From: Aquabacterium lacunae
Lineage (GTDB): Bacteria > Pseudomonadota > Gammaproteobacteria > Burkholderiales > Burkholderiaceae_C
Reading direction: 5' to 3'
Assembly: GCF_004310865.1 (NCBI RefSeq)
Contig: NZ_SIXI01000004.1
Span: 186,001-250,000, forward strand
DNA length: 64,000 nucleotides
The notes under the pieces were generated by a model. That model ran no database searches, had not been told where the DNA came from, and saw only the letters and a program-made list of their open reading frames with translations. A program made the translations under genes and the position numbers. Positions 53,879 to 62,280 of this stretch are shown here, in pieces (the stretch's first letter is position 1; each line of letters starts with the position of its first letter).

Positions 53879-55230
53879 CCGAACATCATCAGCTGCGCCA
53901 GCGCCTGGCGCGCCGGTGACACCTGCTGAAGCAGGCCCAGCCCCAGGCCCCGCAAGGTGGCCAGCACGGGCGGGGTCCAGGTGAAGCTGCGGGCCAGGAA
54001 GTCGGTGCCCGCGATCAGCGCCAGTCGGTCGGGCTGGCGTTTGCGTTCGAAACGCGCCAGGGCTTGCGCCACCGCGGCCCGAGACCCTGCGGCCATGCCC
54101 TCGCGCGACACCTGCGCGGCCACCGGGCGCAAGGCCTCCAGCAACTCATGCACATCGCGCAAGCCGAGGTTCAGGCCCTGCCCGGCCACCGGGTGCAGGG
54201 TCTGGGCCGCATTGCCGATGCGCGCCACCAGGCCATCGTCGACCAGGCGCGCGTGGGCATTGAGCCCCAACGGGAAGGCCTTCAGGGGCGAGACCTCCAG
54301 GATCTCGCCCACCTGCTCGGGGAACAGTGAATTGAGCAAGATGCGGCGCTGGGCGTCGTTCAGCGCCAGCACCGGGTCGTCGGCCTTCTGCACGCACCAC
54401 ACCAGCGCCGCGCGGCGCCCCACGGTGCCGCCGGGCACCACGGCACCTGGCGGCAGAGGCAGCAAGGCGGCCGGGCCAGCCGGCGTGAAGCGCTCATGGG
54501 CCACCCCCTCAGGCCCGCCGGCCAGGCGCACCTGACCCACCCAGGCGGTCTGCCCGTAGTCACGGCTCAGCCCCTGCGGCCAGCTCAGCGCTGGCTGGTC
54601 GGCAAAGACACCCCCTTCAGCCACCACGGCCAGGTCAAAAGTTTCCGCGATGTCGGCGTCCACCTCGACCCCGCCGTCCACCGGCTTGAAGCCGCGCACG
54701 GGCGTGCCAAACCGCAGGTGCAGCCGCTGCCCTTGCCCGACATGCCCGGCCTGGGCAGCCACCGCCGCCTCGTAGGCCTTCTGCAAGGGGGCCACCAGGG
54801 TGCCGTAAGCCAGCACCGAGCCCAGCTGCGGCACACGTTGCTCGGCCGCCGTGATGCGCACCACGGGCTGCTGGGCACCCGGCCAGACCAGCGTGGGCTG
54901 CTGCTGGGACACCTGCACCTCGCGGATGGGGCACACCTTGCCCGAACCCTCGATGGCGCCCCACACGCCCAGGCGCTGCAGGAACTGCACACTGCCTTGC
55001 GACAGGGCCAGGGTGCGCGGGTCGCCCGACACGTCCTTGTCGGCCGGACGGGCGTCGAACACCGTGACGTCCAGCTCGGGCAGGCGCTGGGCGGCCGCCA
55101 GGGCCAGGGCCAGACCGGCCGGCCCGGCACCGATCACGGCCAGGCGCAGGCGCGCAGACGGGGTCGATGCATCGCGCACGGCCGCAGGCGGCGTGGCAGC
55201 TTGGGAAGGGGCTTGGGGCGAAGTGGGCAT
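53869..55230 (-). CDS. FAD-dependent hydroxylase of the UbiH/COQ6 family
   Basis: From ATG 55230 the product is 453 residues. LRLAVIGAGPAGLALALAAA is the FAD Rossmann motif, SGDPRTLALSQGSVQFLQRL the UbiH/UbiF/COQ6 substrate-side motif and IGNAAQTLHPVAGQGLNLGL the second FAD contact. These enzymes hydroxylate the ubiquinone ring. Which position is not readable. Divergent from ispB, which makes the quinone tail, supporting a quinone role. Confidence 0.88.
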   Translation of the reverse strand: MPTSPQAPSQAATPPAAVRDASTPSARLRLAVIGAGPAGLALALAAAQRLPELDVTVFDARPADKDVSGDPRTLALSQGSVQFLQRLGVWGAIEGSGKVCPIREVQVSQQQPTLVWPGAQQPVVRITAAEQRVPQLGSVLAYGTLVAPLQKAYEAAVAAQAGHVGQGQRLHLRFGTPVRGFKPVDGGVEVDADIAETFDLAVVAEGGVFADQPALSWPQGLSRDYGQTAWVGQVRLAGGPEGVAHERFTPAGPAALLPLPPGAVVPGGTVGRRAALVWCVQKADDPVLALNDAQRRILLNSLFPEQVGEILEVSPLKAFPLGLNAHARLVDDGLVARIGNAAQTLHPVAGQGLNLGLRDVHELLEALRPVAAQVSREGMAAGSRAAVAQALARFERKRQPDRLALIAGTDFLARSFTWTPPVLATLRGLGLGLLQQVSPARQALAQLMMFGHR

Positions 55231-55307
55231 GGCTGTCGCTCGGACCAGGACACAGCCCCGATTGTCGCGCGAGCCCGGGCCCGGCGAGGGGTTTCGATGC
55301 GGCTTCC

Positions 55308-55313
55308 TATAAT
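55308..55313 (+). promoter_or_regulatory. Candidate -10 box for ispB
   Basis: A perfect TATAAT lies 37 bp before the ispB GTG start. No good -35 is seen at 16-18 bp, so this is a half-supported promoter. Confidence 0.4.
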
Positions 55314-55349
55314 CGCGGGCATCGATTCGGCCCTGATTGGACCTTGCCT

Positions 55350-56330
55350 GTGGCTTCCCCTGCAACTCCCGTTGATTACCGCGCCCTGATGGCCCCCGAA
55401 ATGGAAGAGGTCAATGCGGTGATCCATCGCCGCCTGAGCTCCCAGGTGGCCCTGGTCAACCAGATCTCGCATTACATCGTGCAGGCCGGGGGCAAACGGG
55501 TGCGCCCGCTGCTGCTGTTGCTGGTGGCCCGCGCCCTGGGCCACGACACGCCACACCGCCATGAAATGGCGGCCGTGGTCGAGTTCATCCACACGGCCAC
55601 CCTGCTGCACGACGACGTGGTCGACGAATCGGAGCTGCGCCGGGGCCGCCAGACCGCCAACGCCATGTTCGGCAACGCGGCCAGCGTGCTGGTGGGCGAC
55701 TTCCTGTACTCGCGCGCCTTCCAGATGATGGTGTCGACCGACCGCATGCGCGTGCTGGAAGTGCTGGCCGACGCCACCAACATCATCGCCGAGGGCGAGG
55801 TGCTGCAGCTGATGAACATGCACGACCCCGACATCTCGGTGGCCGACTACCTCAAGGTGATCGAATACAAGACCGCCAAGCTGTTCGAAGCCAGCGCCCG
55901 CCTGGGCGCCGTGATCTGCGACGCGCCCCAAGCCGTCGAAGACGCCTGCGCCGCCTACGGACGCGCCGTGGGCACCGCGTTCCAGCTGGTCGATGACCTG
56001 CTGGACTACGAAGGCACCACGGCCGAACTGGGCAAGAACATCGGCGACGACCTGCGCGAAGGCAAACCCACCCTGCCGTTGCTGGAAGCCATGTCGCGCG
56101 GCACCGCCGAACAGCGCGAGATGATCCGCAATGCCATCATCCATGGCGAGGTCGAGCGCATGCCCGACATCGTCGCCGTGGTCAAAGCCACGGGCGCCCT
56201 GGAAGCCACCCGCGAAGCCGCCGTGGCCCAGGCCGAGGCTGCCAAGGCCCACCTGGCGGTGCTGCCAGAGTCTGTGTTCAAGGAATCTCTGCTACAATTG
56301 GCGATTCATTCGGTGCACCGCTCAGCTTGA
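55350..56330 (+). CDS. ispB: Octaprenyl (polyprenyl) diphosphate synthase
   Basis: The 326-residue enzyme builds the ubiquinone side chain from IPP and FPP. ATLLHDDVVDESELRRGR carries the first aspartate motif (DDxxD, residues 88-92) and FQLVDDLLDYEG the second; GGKRVRPLLLLLVARAL is the usual N-terminal block. GTG 55350 gives the family-like start VASPATPVDYRAL; ATG 55389 is the alternative and would remove 13 residues. A tRNA-Pro gene follows 17 bp after the stop. Confidence 0.95.
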   Translation: MASPATPVDYRALMAPEMEEVNAVIHRRLSSQVALVNQISHYIVQAGGKRVRPLLLLLVARALGHDTPHRHEMAAVVEFIHTATLLHDDVVDESELRRGRQTANAMFGNAASVLVGDFLYSRAFQMMVSTDRMRVLEVLADATNIIAEGEVLQLMNMHDPDISVADYLKVIEYKTAKLFEASARLGAVICDAPQAVEDACAAYGRAVGTAFQLVDDLLDYEGTTAELGKNIGDDLREGKPTLPLLEAMSRGTAEQREMIRNAIIHGEVERMPDIVAVVKATGALEATREAAVAQAEAAKAHLAVLPESVFKESLLQLAIHSVHRSA

Positions 56331-56347
56331 GTGGCAGCCGCCGAAAA

Positions 56348-56424
56348 CGGGGTGTAGCTTAGCCTGGTAGAGCGCTACGTTCGGGACGTAGAGGCCGGAG
56401 GTTCGAATCCTCTCACCCCGACCA
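56348..56424 (+). tRNA. tRNA-Pro (anticodon CGG)
   Basis: The 77-nt gene folds as a cloverleaf: acceptor CGGGGTG/CACCCCG, D-arm AGCTTAGCCTGGTAGAGC, anticodon stem CTACG/CGTAG with loop TTCGGGA (anticodon CGG), T-arm GGAGGTTCGAATCCTCT and an encoded 3' CCA. It reads CCG codons, common in this GC-rich genome. Confidence 0.97.
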
Positions 56425-56435
56425 GGACACCTCAC

Positions 56436-56468
56436 AAAGCCCCTGCATGCAGGGGCTTTGTGCTTTTC
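56436..56468 (+). terminator. Terminator after tRNA-Pro
   Basis: A perfect 24-bp palindrome (AAAGCCCCTGCA then TGCAGGGGCTTT, 56436-56459) is followed by GTGCTTTT. It lies 11 bp after the tRNA and faces the convergent nucleotidyltransferase gene, so it may serve both strands. Confidence 0.8.
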
Positions 56469-56498
56469 GGATGCGACCAGTCTGCTGCCTTAGGGACT

Positions 56499-57602
56499 TC
56501 AATTCGCGTGGCGACCGCCACGAGCCTCCGCCCCCAGCCCTTTGCGTGCCAGGTGCACCATCAGCAAAGCCGGTGGCATGCGCAACCAATGCCCGCGGAT
56601 GTAGAGGGCTGTCTGCGCCAACGGCGTCCAGGCATCGGAGAGCATCGGGTGTTGCGGAACCAACGCACGGTCGAAACATGCGTCGAGTACCGCCTGGCGC
56701 CAGCCCTTCGCCTGACCAGGCGCTGCACCAGCCAGCGCCTCCAGACATGCTGCGGGGACCGGCTCCTCCAGTTGCCTTTGCAGCTGCCGCAACGCTTGTC
56801 GCAATGGTATGCACAAAGACAGGTGCTGAGCCCGCGACACCAACTGCCCCCAAAAGGCCTCACCACATTGAGCCACGTTGGCGCGGATCAGGGCCTGCAG
56901 GTCCAGCAAGCCTCGGAACCCTTGCTCGAAACTGCCCTCATGCATCAGGTGCGTGGCGCTGTGCAACACCATGTCGACATCACCAAGCACCCGGTACCCA
57001 CCACGCACCGGCACAGACCCGGCCAACAGCAGGGCGGAAGAAGGGCTCAATCGTGCCGTCCGGGGCAAGATGGCATGGTGAACATCGACGACCGTGCCAC
57101 GCCTGATGTGCACCATGGGCGGCAGCTCATGCATCCACCGACGGTAATAGCGCTGGTCATAGTCGGATTTGCCCGACGAGGACCAACCGGCAGCCAGCAA
57201 AGCCGACTCCACACGGTCGAGATCGGCACCAGGCACCAGGATGTCGACATCTGAGACGGTTCGGCCCAGACCGGCATCCATCCCGGCCAGGATGTAGGCC
57301 GCACCCTTGAGCAGTACCACCTGCACACCCAGGCCCTGGACTGCCCCCATGATCTCCTGAACCTCGAAGTCCAGTTCCAGATGCTGCCTGCGGGTCACCA
57401 ACTCCGCAGCCACGAGATGGGCACGCACGGGGTCTGGAACTTCGGCCCATCGCCCCGACCGCCTGATCATGGCAGCCAGCCGCCCCATCACATCGGCTGC
57501 ACGCGCCAGTCGGATGACTGTTTCCCACGCCTGGGGTGACGGCAAAGGCTCATCCTGCCGCCCAGACAGACACCGCACCAGCGTGCGAATCGCCTCATGC
57601 AT
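56499..57602 (-). CDS. Nucleotidyltransferase family protein of the HPr-rel-A cassette
   Basis: From ATG 57602 the product is 367 residues. It has the minimal nucleotidyltransferase core: VVLLKGAAYILAGM (Lys99-Gly100) and RTVSDVDILVPGADL with the metal aspartates Asp118 and Asp120, matching the NTP_transf_5-type family. The C-terminal 200 residues are helical and unassigned. The ATG overlaps the stop of the HprK-related gene by 8 bp (ATGCATGA), so the two are coupled. It is the last gene of the prsR-prsT-cassette run. Such enzymes move a nucleotide onto a protein or small molecule; the acceptor here is unknown. Confidence 0.8.
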   Translation of the reverse strand: MHEAIRTLVRCLSGRQDEPLPSPQAWETVIRLARAADVMGRLAAMIRRSGRWAEVPDPVRAHLVAAELVTRRQHLELDFEVQEIMGAVQGLGVQVVLLKGAAYILAGMDAGLGRTVSDVDILVPGADLDRVESALLAAGWSSSGKSDYDQRYYRRWMHELPPMVHIRRGTVVDVHHAILPRTARLSPSSALLLAGSVPVRGGYRVLGDVDMVLHSATHLMHEGSFEQGFRGLLDLQALIRANVAQCGEAFWGQLVSRAQHLSLCIPLRQALRQLQRQLEEPVPAACLEALAGAAPGQAKGWRQAVLDACFDRALVPQHPMLSDAWTPLAQTALYIRGHWLRMPPALLMVHLARKGLGAEARGGRHAN

Positions 57603-58506
57603 GCTCGGCCTCCAGCGCATCGAACCAGGCCAAGGCATCGTTCAGACGGCTGTAGGTCAGCTCGTGGCTGCTGCTGCGATCCACCAGGTCTGCCAAGGCA
57701 TGAAAACCAGCATGCCCATGCAGATGTCGATTGAAGCTGTTGCGCTGCAACTGCAGCAGCGTGTGGGGCCGTGACAAAGGCGCAGCCTGCAAATCAGCGC
57801 CCGCCATGTAACGGGGGAAAACCACCCAGGCGGGGCGCGCCCTGACATCGGCCAACTCAATGCAGTGTGAGGCCACCTGCAAATGGCACACCGTGCCCTT
57901 CTGTGTGTCTCGTGCGACGGGTCCCATGTTCAAGGTCCCCTTGCGTCCGCTGATCAATTCAATGGAAGCGTTCTTCAGGCTGATCGGCCGCGGATTGGGC
58001 ACCAGCATGCCATCGACCGGATCCAGCATGGCGAGCTCATCCGACAGGAGGCGCCAGCCATGCAGCATCAGCGCCGCACACAAAGTGCTCTTGCCCGATC
58101 CCGGCGGTGCGGGCAGCAAGACCGCAAGACCGTTTTTTTCCAGCACCGCAGCGTGGATGTGAATCCACCTGTGGCAATGGCTGGTGACGCACCAGTTCAG
58201 CCCCCACTCAAAAAAAGCGTACGCTTCGCTGCGGGCCAATGGCGTGAAAGGCCGTCGACCGTCGAGCTCGAAGTGAGATTGCGGTGACCAAGGCCACCCA
58301 CCCGCCTTGACGGCCACTCTGAAGTCCACAAACCCCGTGGGCTCCAGCCACGCCTGGTGCTCGGCGTACAGGGCATGCAGTCCGTCGGCGACCACTGGCA
58401 CATCGCTTCGAACGTGCACCACAAACGGTGACACGCTGAGAAACAGGCCATCACCTTGCAACGCTTTCAGCAACTGAGGCCGGCTCCAATGCGACAAGAC
58501 GGGCAT
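57595..58506 (-). CDS. HprK-related kinase A
   Basis: From ATG 58506 the product is 303 residues. It shares the HPr kinase P-loop region, LLPAPPGSGKSTLCAAL (Walker A at residues 132-140), the preceding HIHAAVLEKNG strand and the following WRLLSDELAMLDP motif, but lacks the N-terminal and phosphorylase signature parts of true HprK. I recall such genes as HPr-rel-A kinases, found with PqqD-like and nucleotidyltransferase genes, often in PEP-CTERM bacteria. The start overlaps the PqqD-like stop as TGATG. A client protein, not HPr, is the likely substrate. Confidence 0.85.
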   Translation of the reverse strand: MPVLSHWSRPQLLKALQGDGLFLSVSPFVVHVRSDVPVVADGLHALYAEHQAWLEPTGFVDFRVAVKAGGWPWSPQSHFELDGRRPFTPLARSEAYAFFEWGLNWCVTSHCHRWIHIHAAVLEKNGLAVLLPAPPGSGKSTLCAALMLHGWRLLSDELAMLDPVDGMLVPNPRPISLKNASIELISGRKGTLNMGPVARDTQKGTVCHLQVASHCIELADVRARPAWVVFPRYMAGADLQAAPLSRPHTLLQLQRNSFNRHLHGHAGFHALADLVDRSSSHELTYSRLNDALAWFDALEAEHA

Positions 58507-58787
58507 CAGGCACCTTGCACAATGAAGCCTTGTTCGGCCAGGGCCACCATCAACGCGGCCACCTGCTCGCACTCGGTCGCTGTGGCTGACTGGTCGAGCA
58601 GCCTTTGCGCATATTGGTCAGCGGTGCCACCTGGGTGGTCGGCGATCATGGCCATCAGCTCGGCCGCCACGGGCGTGACTTCGTACAGCGAACCATCGGC
58701 CTCATCATGCACCACCCCACCCTCGGGCCAGCCTCGCAGGGCATACCGGCCAGCGTTAGGCCAATACCGAACGCCAGGCGTCAACAC
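58506..58787 (-). CDS. PqqD-like protein of the HPr-rel-A cassette
   Basis: From GTG 58787 the 93-residue product has the size and fold pattern of PqqD (winged helix, RiPP recognition element): the strand pair RYALRGWPEGGVVHDEADGS and YEVTPVAAELMAMIADHPGG, then helices to the C-terminus. PqqD-type domains bind precursor or leader peptides and hand them to modifying enzymes. The start codon is embedded in the last codons of the upstream secreted-protein gene (GTGTTGA; TTG 58784 is an alternative start), so translation is coupled to it. Longer open frame upstream is a shadow. Confidence 0.8.
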   Translation of the reverse strand: MLTPGVRYWPNAGRYALRGWPEGGVVHDEADGSLYEVTPVAAELMAMIADHPGGTADQYAQRLLDQSATATECEQVAALMVALAEQGFIVQGA

Positions 58788-59434
58788 GAAGTGGTGCTGT
58801 TGATGAGACAGGGCGCGAACTGCCCAGGTTGAGTCGAATACACGCGGGCAAAGTACTGCAGCGTGGTGGGGAGGTCCCAGTTGACCCCGGCCACGGGACT
58901 CCAAACGCCTTTGTTTTCCCAAATGGCGCGCACCTGGGCCATGGTGATGAAGCTGTTGCCGCCGTACAGGTGGGCAGACAGGTAAGCTGCAGCCAGATAA
59001 ACGCCGAGTTTGACCTGTGCCGAGGTGGTGTTGACCGGGTCAACATGCATCACCGACCGGAGCGTGGCGGTGCTGGAAAAACCGCAGCCGGTGTAGCTCT
59101 TGAACCCGCAGTGGGAATAGAGGGAGTTGACGAGGAATCGCCAGTCACCAGGCGACGTGGAGCACCGGGTGCGGCAATCGGCGAGCGGCAGGTAAGAACC
59201 CGTGGTGGTACGACCAGGCGCAGCACTCATGTGGCTGGCCACGAAGGAGGCGTAGCAAGACGGCCGGACGGTGCTGTAGGCACTGGTGCTGGCCAAAACC
59301 AGATCGGATTGCACAGCTGCCAACACGGGCGCTGCCGCCAACCCGGCGCGCATCAGATCTCGCCGAGACACAGGCGACTGCAAGCGACTGGTGCCGGCCG
59401 TTTCGGTTTTCGGTTCCTGCTGTCGTTCGCTCAT
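58781..59434 (-). CDS. Tat-signal, Cys-rich secreted protein of unknown function
   Basis: From ATG 59434 (AAGG 7 bp upstream; a GTG two codons earlier is possible) the product is 217 residues. It begins with a twin-arginine signal, SRRDLMRAGLAAAPVLAAV (Arg24-Arg25), likely cleaved after about residue 48. The mature part has seven cysteines at 60, 87, 91, 109, 117, 209 and 217; the last residue is cysteine. The tail is PCLINSTTSC, rich in Ser/Thr. No family recognised, no PEP-CTERM motif, no membrane anchor. Its position between prsT and the PqqD/HprK/nucleotidyltransferase genes, with an overlap to PqqD, makes it the most likely client of that cassette. Confidence 0.75.
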   Translation of the reverse strand: MSERQQEPKTETAGTSRLQSPVSRRDLMRAGLAAAPVLAAVQSDLVLASTSAYSTVRPSCYASFVASHMSAAPGRTTTGSYLPLADCRTRCSTSPGDWRFLVNSLYSHCGFKSYTGCGFSSTATLRSVMHVDPVNTTSAQVKLGVYLAAAYLSAHLYGGNSFITMAQVRAIWENKGVWSPVAGVNWDLPTTLQYFARVYSTQPGQFAPCLINSTTSC

Positions 59435-59476
59435 GTCCACACCTTACGATTCACCGTTCTCACCCTGCACACCGGC

Positions 59477-62278
59477 TCACAACTGCTTCCAGAGGCCTTC
59501 GACTTCCGCCTGGCCCTTGAATTCAGACCCCAGCTTGCGAAGGACTGACAAGGTTTCCCGAGCGCCATTTTTATCACCGGACGCCAACTGATAGCGCGCC
59601 AGGGCCAACTTCAACTCAGGCTGAGACGGCTGGAGCTGCACGACCTGCTTTTGCAACTCCAGGGCCTTCGCCCACTGCTTGCCCTCTGCCAGCAACATGG
59701 CCCAGGTGTCGAGCACCATGGGATTCTTGGGGGCCAGCTTGTCCGCTTTCTGCACGAGCAGCAATGCTTCGCTTTTCCCTTGTTTGCCTTGGGCCCAGGC
59801 CAGGTTGTTCAGCGCCATCACGTTGTTGGGCTGCGCAGCGACCACTGCAGCGTAGAGCTTCTCTGCCAGAGGATACCGGTTTTCCGCCAAAGCGCGCTCC
59901 CCCATGTAAGTGAGGAACCCCCAATCTTTGGGGTGCTCCCTCATCCTTTGGGCGGACACCTTGTCCGCTTCTTCGACCTGACCAGACGCCCTGAGGGCCG
60001 CGTCCAGCTTCACCGCCAGGGTGGTCAACTCCGGCTGGAGACCTGACGCAGTGCGGTAGGGCGCCACGGCTTGTGCGGGCTGACCCGCCTGAACTTGAAG
60101 ATCGCCTTCGAGCACAAAACCAACCGGCTGCTTGGGGCGTTGCGACTGAACCTGTCGGGCCACGGCCAGGGCCTCCGGGATGCGTTTGAGCTGAATGTTG
60201 ACATTGACCAAAGCCGTCTGGGCAGCCAGCAATTGCGGCTCGACCTCAAGCGCCTTGTTCAGGCTGTCTCGGGCTGCCGGCCAGTTTTTGGCCGCCGCGT
60301 GCACTGAGGCGATCTGCACGTGCGGCATGCCAGATTCAGGCGCCTTCGCTGCAATCTTTCCATACGACGACAATGCCTGGTTGTGTTCGCCGGCGGCCAC
60401 CTGAACGGCTGCGAGAGCCTCGATCACCCTGACATTGTCGGGCGCGGCCGCCAACGCCGCCTGCGCGGTAGACAGTGCGCCCCGAACGTCTTTCTGGCGC
60501 AACTGGTAACTCACCAAAGCCAGGCGCGGCTCCATGACATCGGGGCTGGCGTCGATCGCCTTCTGAAGCTGGGCCACCACCTCCGAAGGCGCCGCTCCGC
60601 GCACAGCCTTGAGTTCGGCAAACGCCATCAGCGCCGCAGAGTGCTTGGGCTCTGTGGCCAGGAATGCCGCCACTTTGCTCTCAGCCTCGGCCAGTTTTTT
60701 CTCCAAAACATCCTGGGCCACCAGCGCTTTGACCAGCGGAAAAAACTTGGGATGCTGAGCGATCGCCGCCTGCAACACCTGACGGGAACCTGCGGCGTCG
60801 CCCTTGAGCATGAGCACCCGACTGCGCAGCAGCACCGGCATGGGGTCGTCCTTGCGCTTGCCTTGCAGTTGGTCCAGCGCCTTCAGCGCACCCGCCAGAT
60901 CGCCCTTCTGAACCAGTGTGTTGATCAACGCCATGTCGGCCATGACGCCCGTGTCCGTCGCCGCAATGCGCCGAAGGTCCTGAATCCCTTGCTCGGTCTC
61001 TCCACCCTGAAGTCGGCTGACAGCGAGTGCCGTCTGTTTGGCCGGGTCATTGGGGGTCATGCCTGCAGCCTTGCGCAACAAGGCATCTGCCTTGTCCTGG
61101 CTGCCCTGGAGGAGGTAGGCCTGACCAGCCGCAGCGATGAGGTCGCTGTCCGAACTGTCGATCACGTCCTCAGGGACCAAATCAATGGCCTTGTCCACCT
61201 GCCCAAGCTGCATGTAGGTCAGCATCAGCAGCCGACGAGCCACCGTGGAGTTAGGCGACGCCTTGACCGCCTTGCGCAACAAGGGTTCAGCCTGGAGCAA
61301 AGCCCCCGACTTGAACTCGACGACACCCGCCAGCTCCTGCACCTGAGGATTGTCGGGAGACTTGATCAGCAACTTCTGAAGGATCTCGCGTGTCTTGGGC
61401 AGGTCATTGGCCGCAAACGCCACCTGCGCTTCCATGAATTGCGTGAAGGGCAAGCCAGGGTCGAGTTTCTGCAGCTGCCCCAAGGCTTCAGAGGCCTCTT
61501 TCACACGTCCCAGGCTGAGGTGCACCCGCACGATGCCGACCAGCGCATCGCGAGCGCGGGGCTTCACTTCAACTGCCTTGCGATAGGCCTCAAGTGCCTC
61601 ATCTGACCTCTTGAGGCCGTAGTGATACAGGTCACCCTTGAGTTTCCATGCATCCGCGTCGTCAGGGTACTGTTTCAAGACTGAGGCCAACAGGGCATCG
61701 GCCTCATCGTACTTGCGTGCGCCCGCCAGGAATCTGGCCTTGAACACCTTGGCGCCGGCGTGCTCGGGCTGCAGCTGCAAGGCGGCGTCCACCACCTCCT
61801 GCGCACGCTCTCCTCGGTTCAGGCCGAGGTGAGCCTCGGCCACCAGCACCAGAAGGTCGGTTTGTGCCTTGGGGGTCGACAGCTTTTGGCGAGCAAACTG
61901 GTCAACGACTTTCTGATGCTGCAACTGAACCAGCATGGTTTCAACAAGCCGCGGCACCACCAGATCAGGGCTGTACCCCAGACTCAGTGCCTTGCGGTAC
62001 TCGCTTTCGGCGCCGACAGCATCACCTGTGGCCTGAAGAGATTGCGCCAGCAGCCACCGAGCTTCTGCCGAGTCAGGCTGCTGCTGGATCAGGTTCTTGA
62101 GCTGAATCACGGCGGCCGCATGGTCGCGCTTTTCCGCGTAAGCCTTCGCAGACGACATCAGCTCGGCAGGGTCGCTGCCACTGCATGCGATCAAACTGCC
62201 ACAGACCAGCCACACAGCCAGCCAGACCGATCGCCTGGTTTGAAAAACAAGAGACACAAAACCCCCAAATCTGGACAC
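59477..62278 (-). CDS. prsT: PEP-CTERM system TPR-repeat lipoprotein PrsT
   Basis: The 933-residue protein has a lipobox (CGSLIAC, Cys32) and then over 20 TPR-type repeats, for example LKNLIQQQPDSAEARWLLAQ and YAAVVAAQPNNVMALNNLAW. It belongs to the PrsT group found with the PrsK/PrsR two-component system in PEP-CTERM bacteria. It should be an envelope scaffold, possibly for EPS or exosortase complexes. Start is GTG 62278, 2 bp after the prsR stop, so it is coupled to prsR. The Cys-rich protein gene follows 42 bp downstream. Confidence 0.9.
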   Translation of the reverse strand: MSRFGGFVSLVFQTRRSVWLAVWLVCGSLIACSGSDPAELMSSAKAYAEKRDHAAAVIQLKNLIQQQPDSAEARWLLAQSLQATGDAVGAESEYRKALSLGYSPDLVVPRLVETMLVQLQHQKVVDQFARQKLSTPKAQTDLLVLVAEAHLGLNRGERAQEVVDAALQLQPEHAGAKVFKARFLAGARKYDEADALLASVLKQYPDDADAWKLKGDLYHYGLKRSDEALEAYRKAVEVKPRARDALVGIVRVHLSLGRVKEASEALGQLQKLDPGLPFTQFMEAQVAFAANDLPKTREILQKLLIKSPDNPQVQELAGVVEFKSGALLQAEPLLRKAVKASPNSTVARRLLMLTYMQLGQVDKAIDLVPEDVIDSSDSDLIAAAGQAYLLQGSQDKADALLRKAAGMTPNDPAKQTALAVSRLQGGETEQGIQDLRRIAATDTGVMADMALINTLVQKGDLAGALKALDQLQGKRKDDPMPVLLRSRVLMLKGDAAGSRQVLQAAIAQHPKFFPLVKALVAQDVLEKKLAEAESKVAAFLATEPKHSAALMAFAELKAVRGAAPSEVVAQLQKAIDASPDVMEPRLALVSYQLRQKDVRGALSTAQAALAAAPDNVRVIEALAAVQVAAGEHNQALSSYGKIAAKAPESGMPHVQIASVHAAAKNWPAARDSLNKALEVEPQLLAAQTALVNVNIQLKRIPEALAVARQVQSQRPKQPVGFVLEGDLQVQAGQPAQAVAPYRTASGLQPELTTLAVKLDAALRASGQVEEADKVSAQRMREHPKDWGFLTYMGERALAENRYPLAEKLYAAVVAAQPNNVMALNNLAWAQGKQGKSEALLLVQKADKLAPKNPMVLDTWAMLLAEGKQWAKALELQKQVVQLQPSQPELKLALARYQLASGDKNGARETLSVLRKLGSEFKGQAEVEGLWKQL

Positions 62279-62280
62279 GG

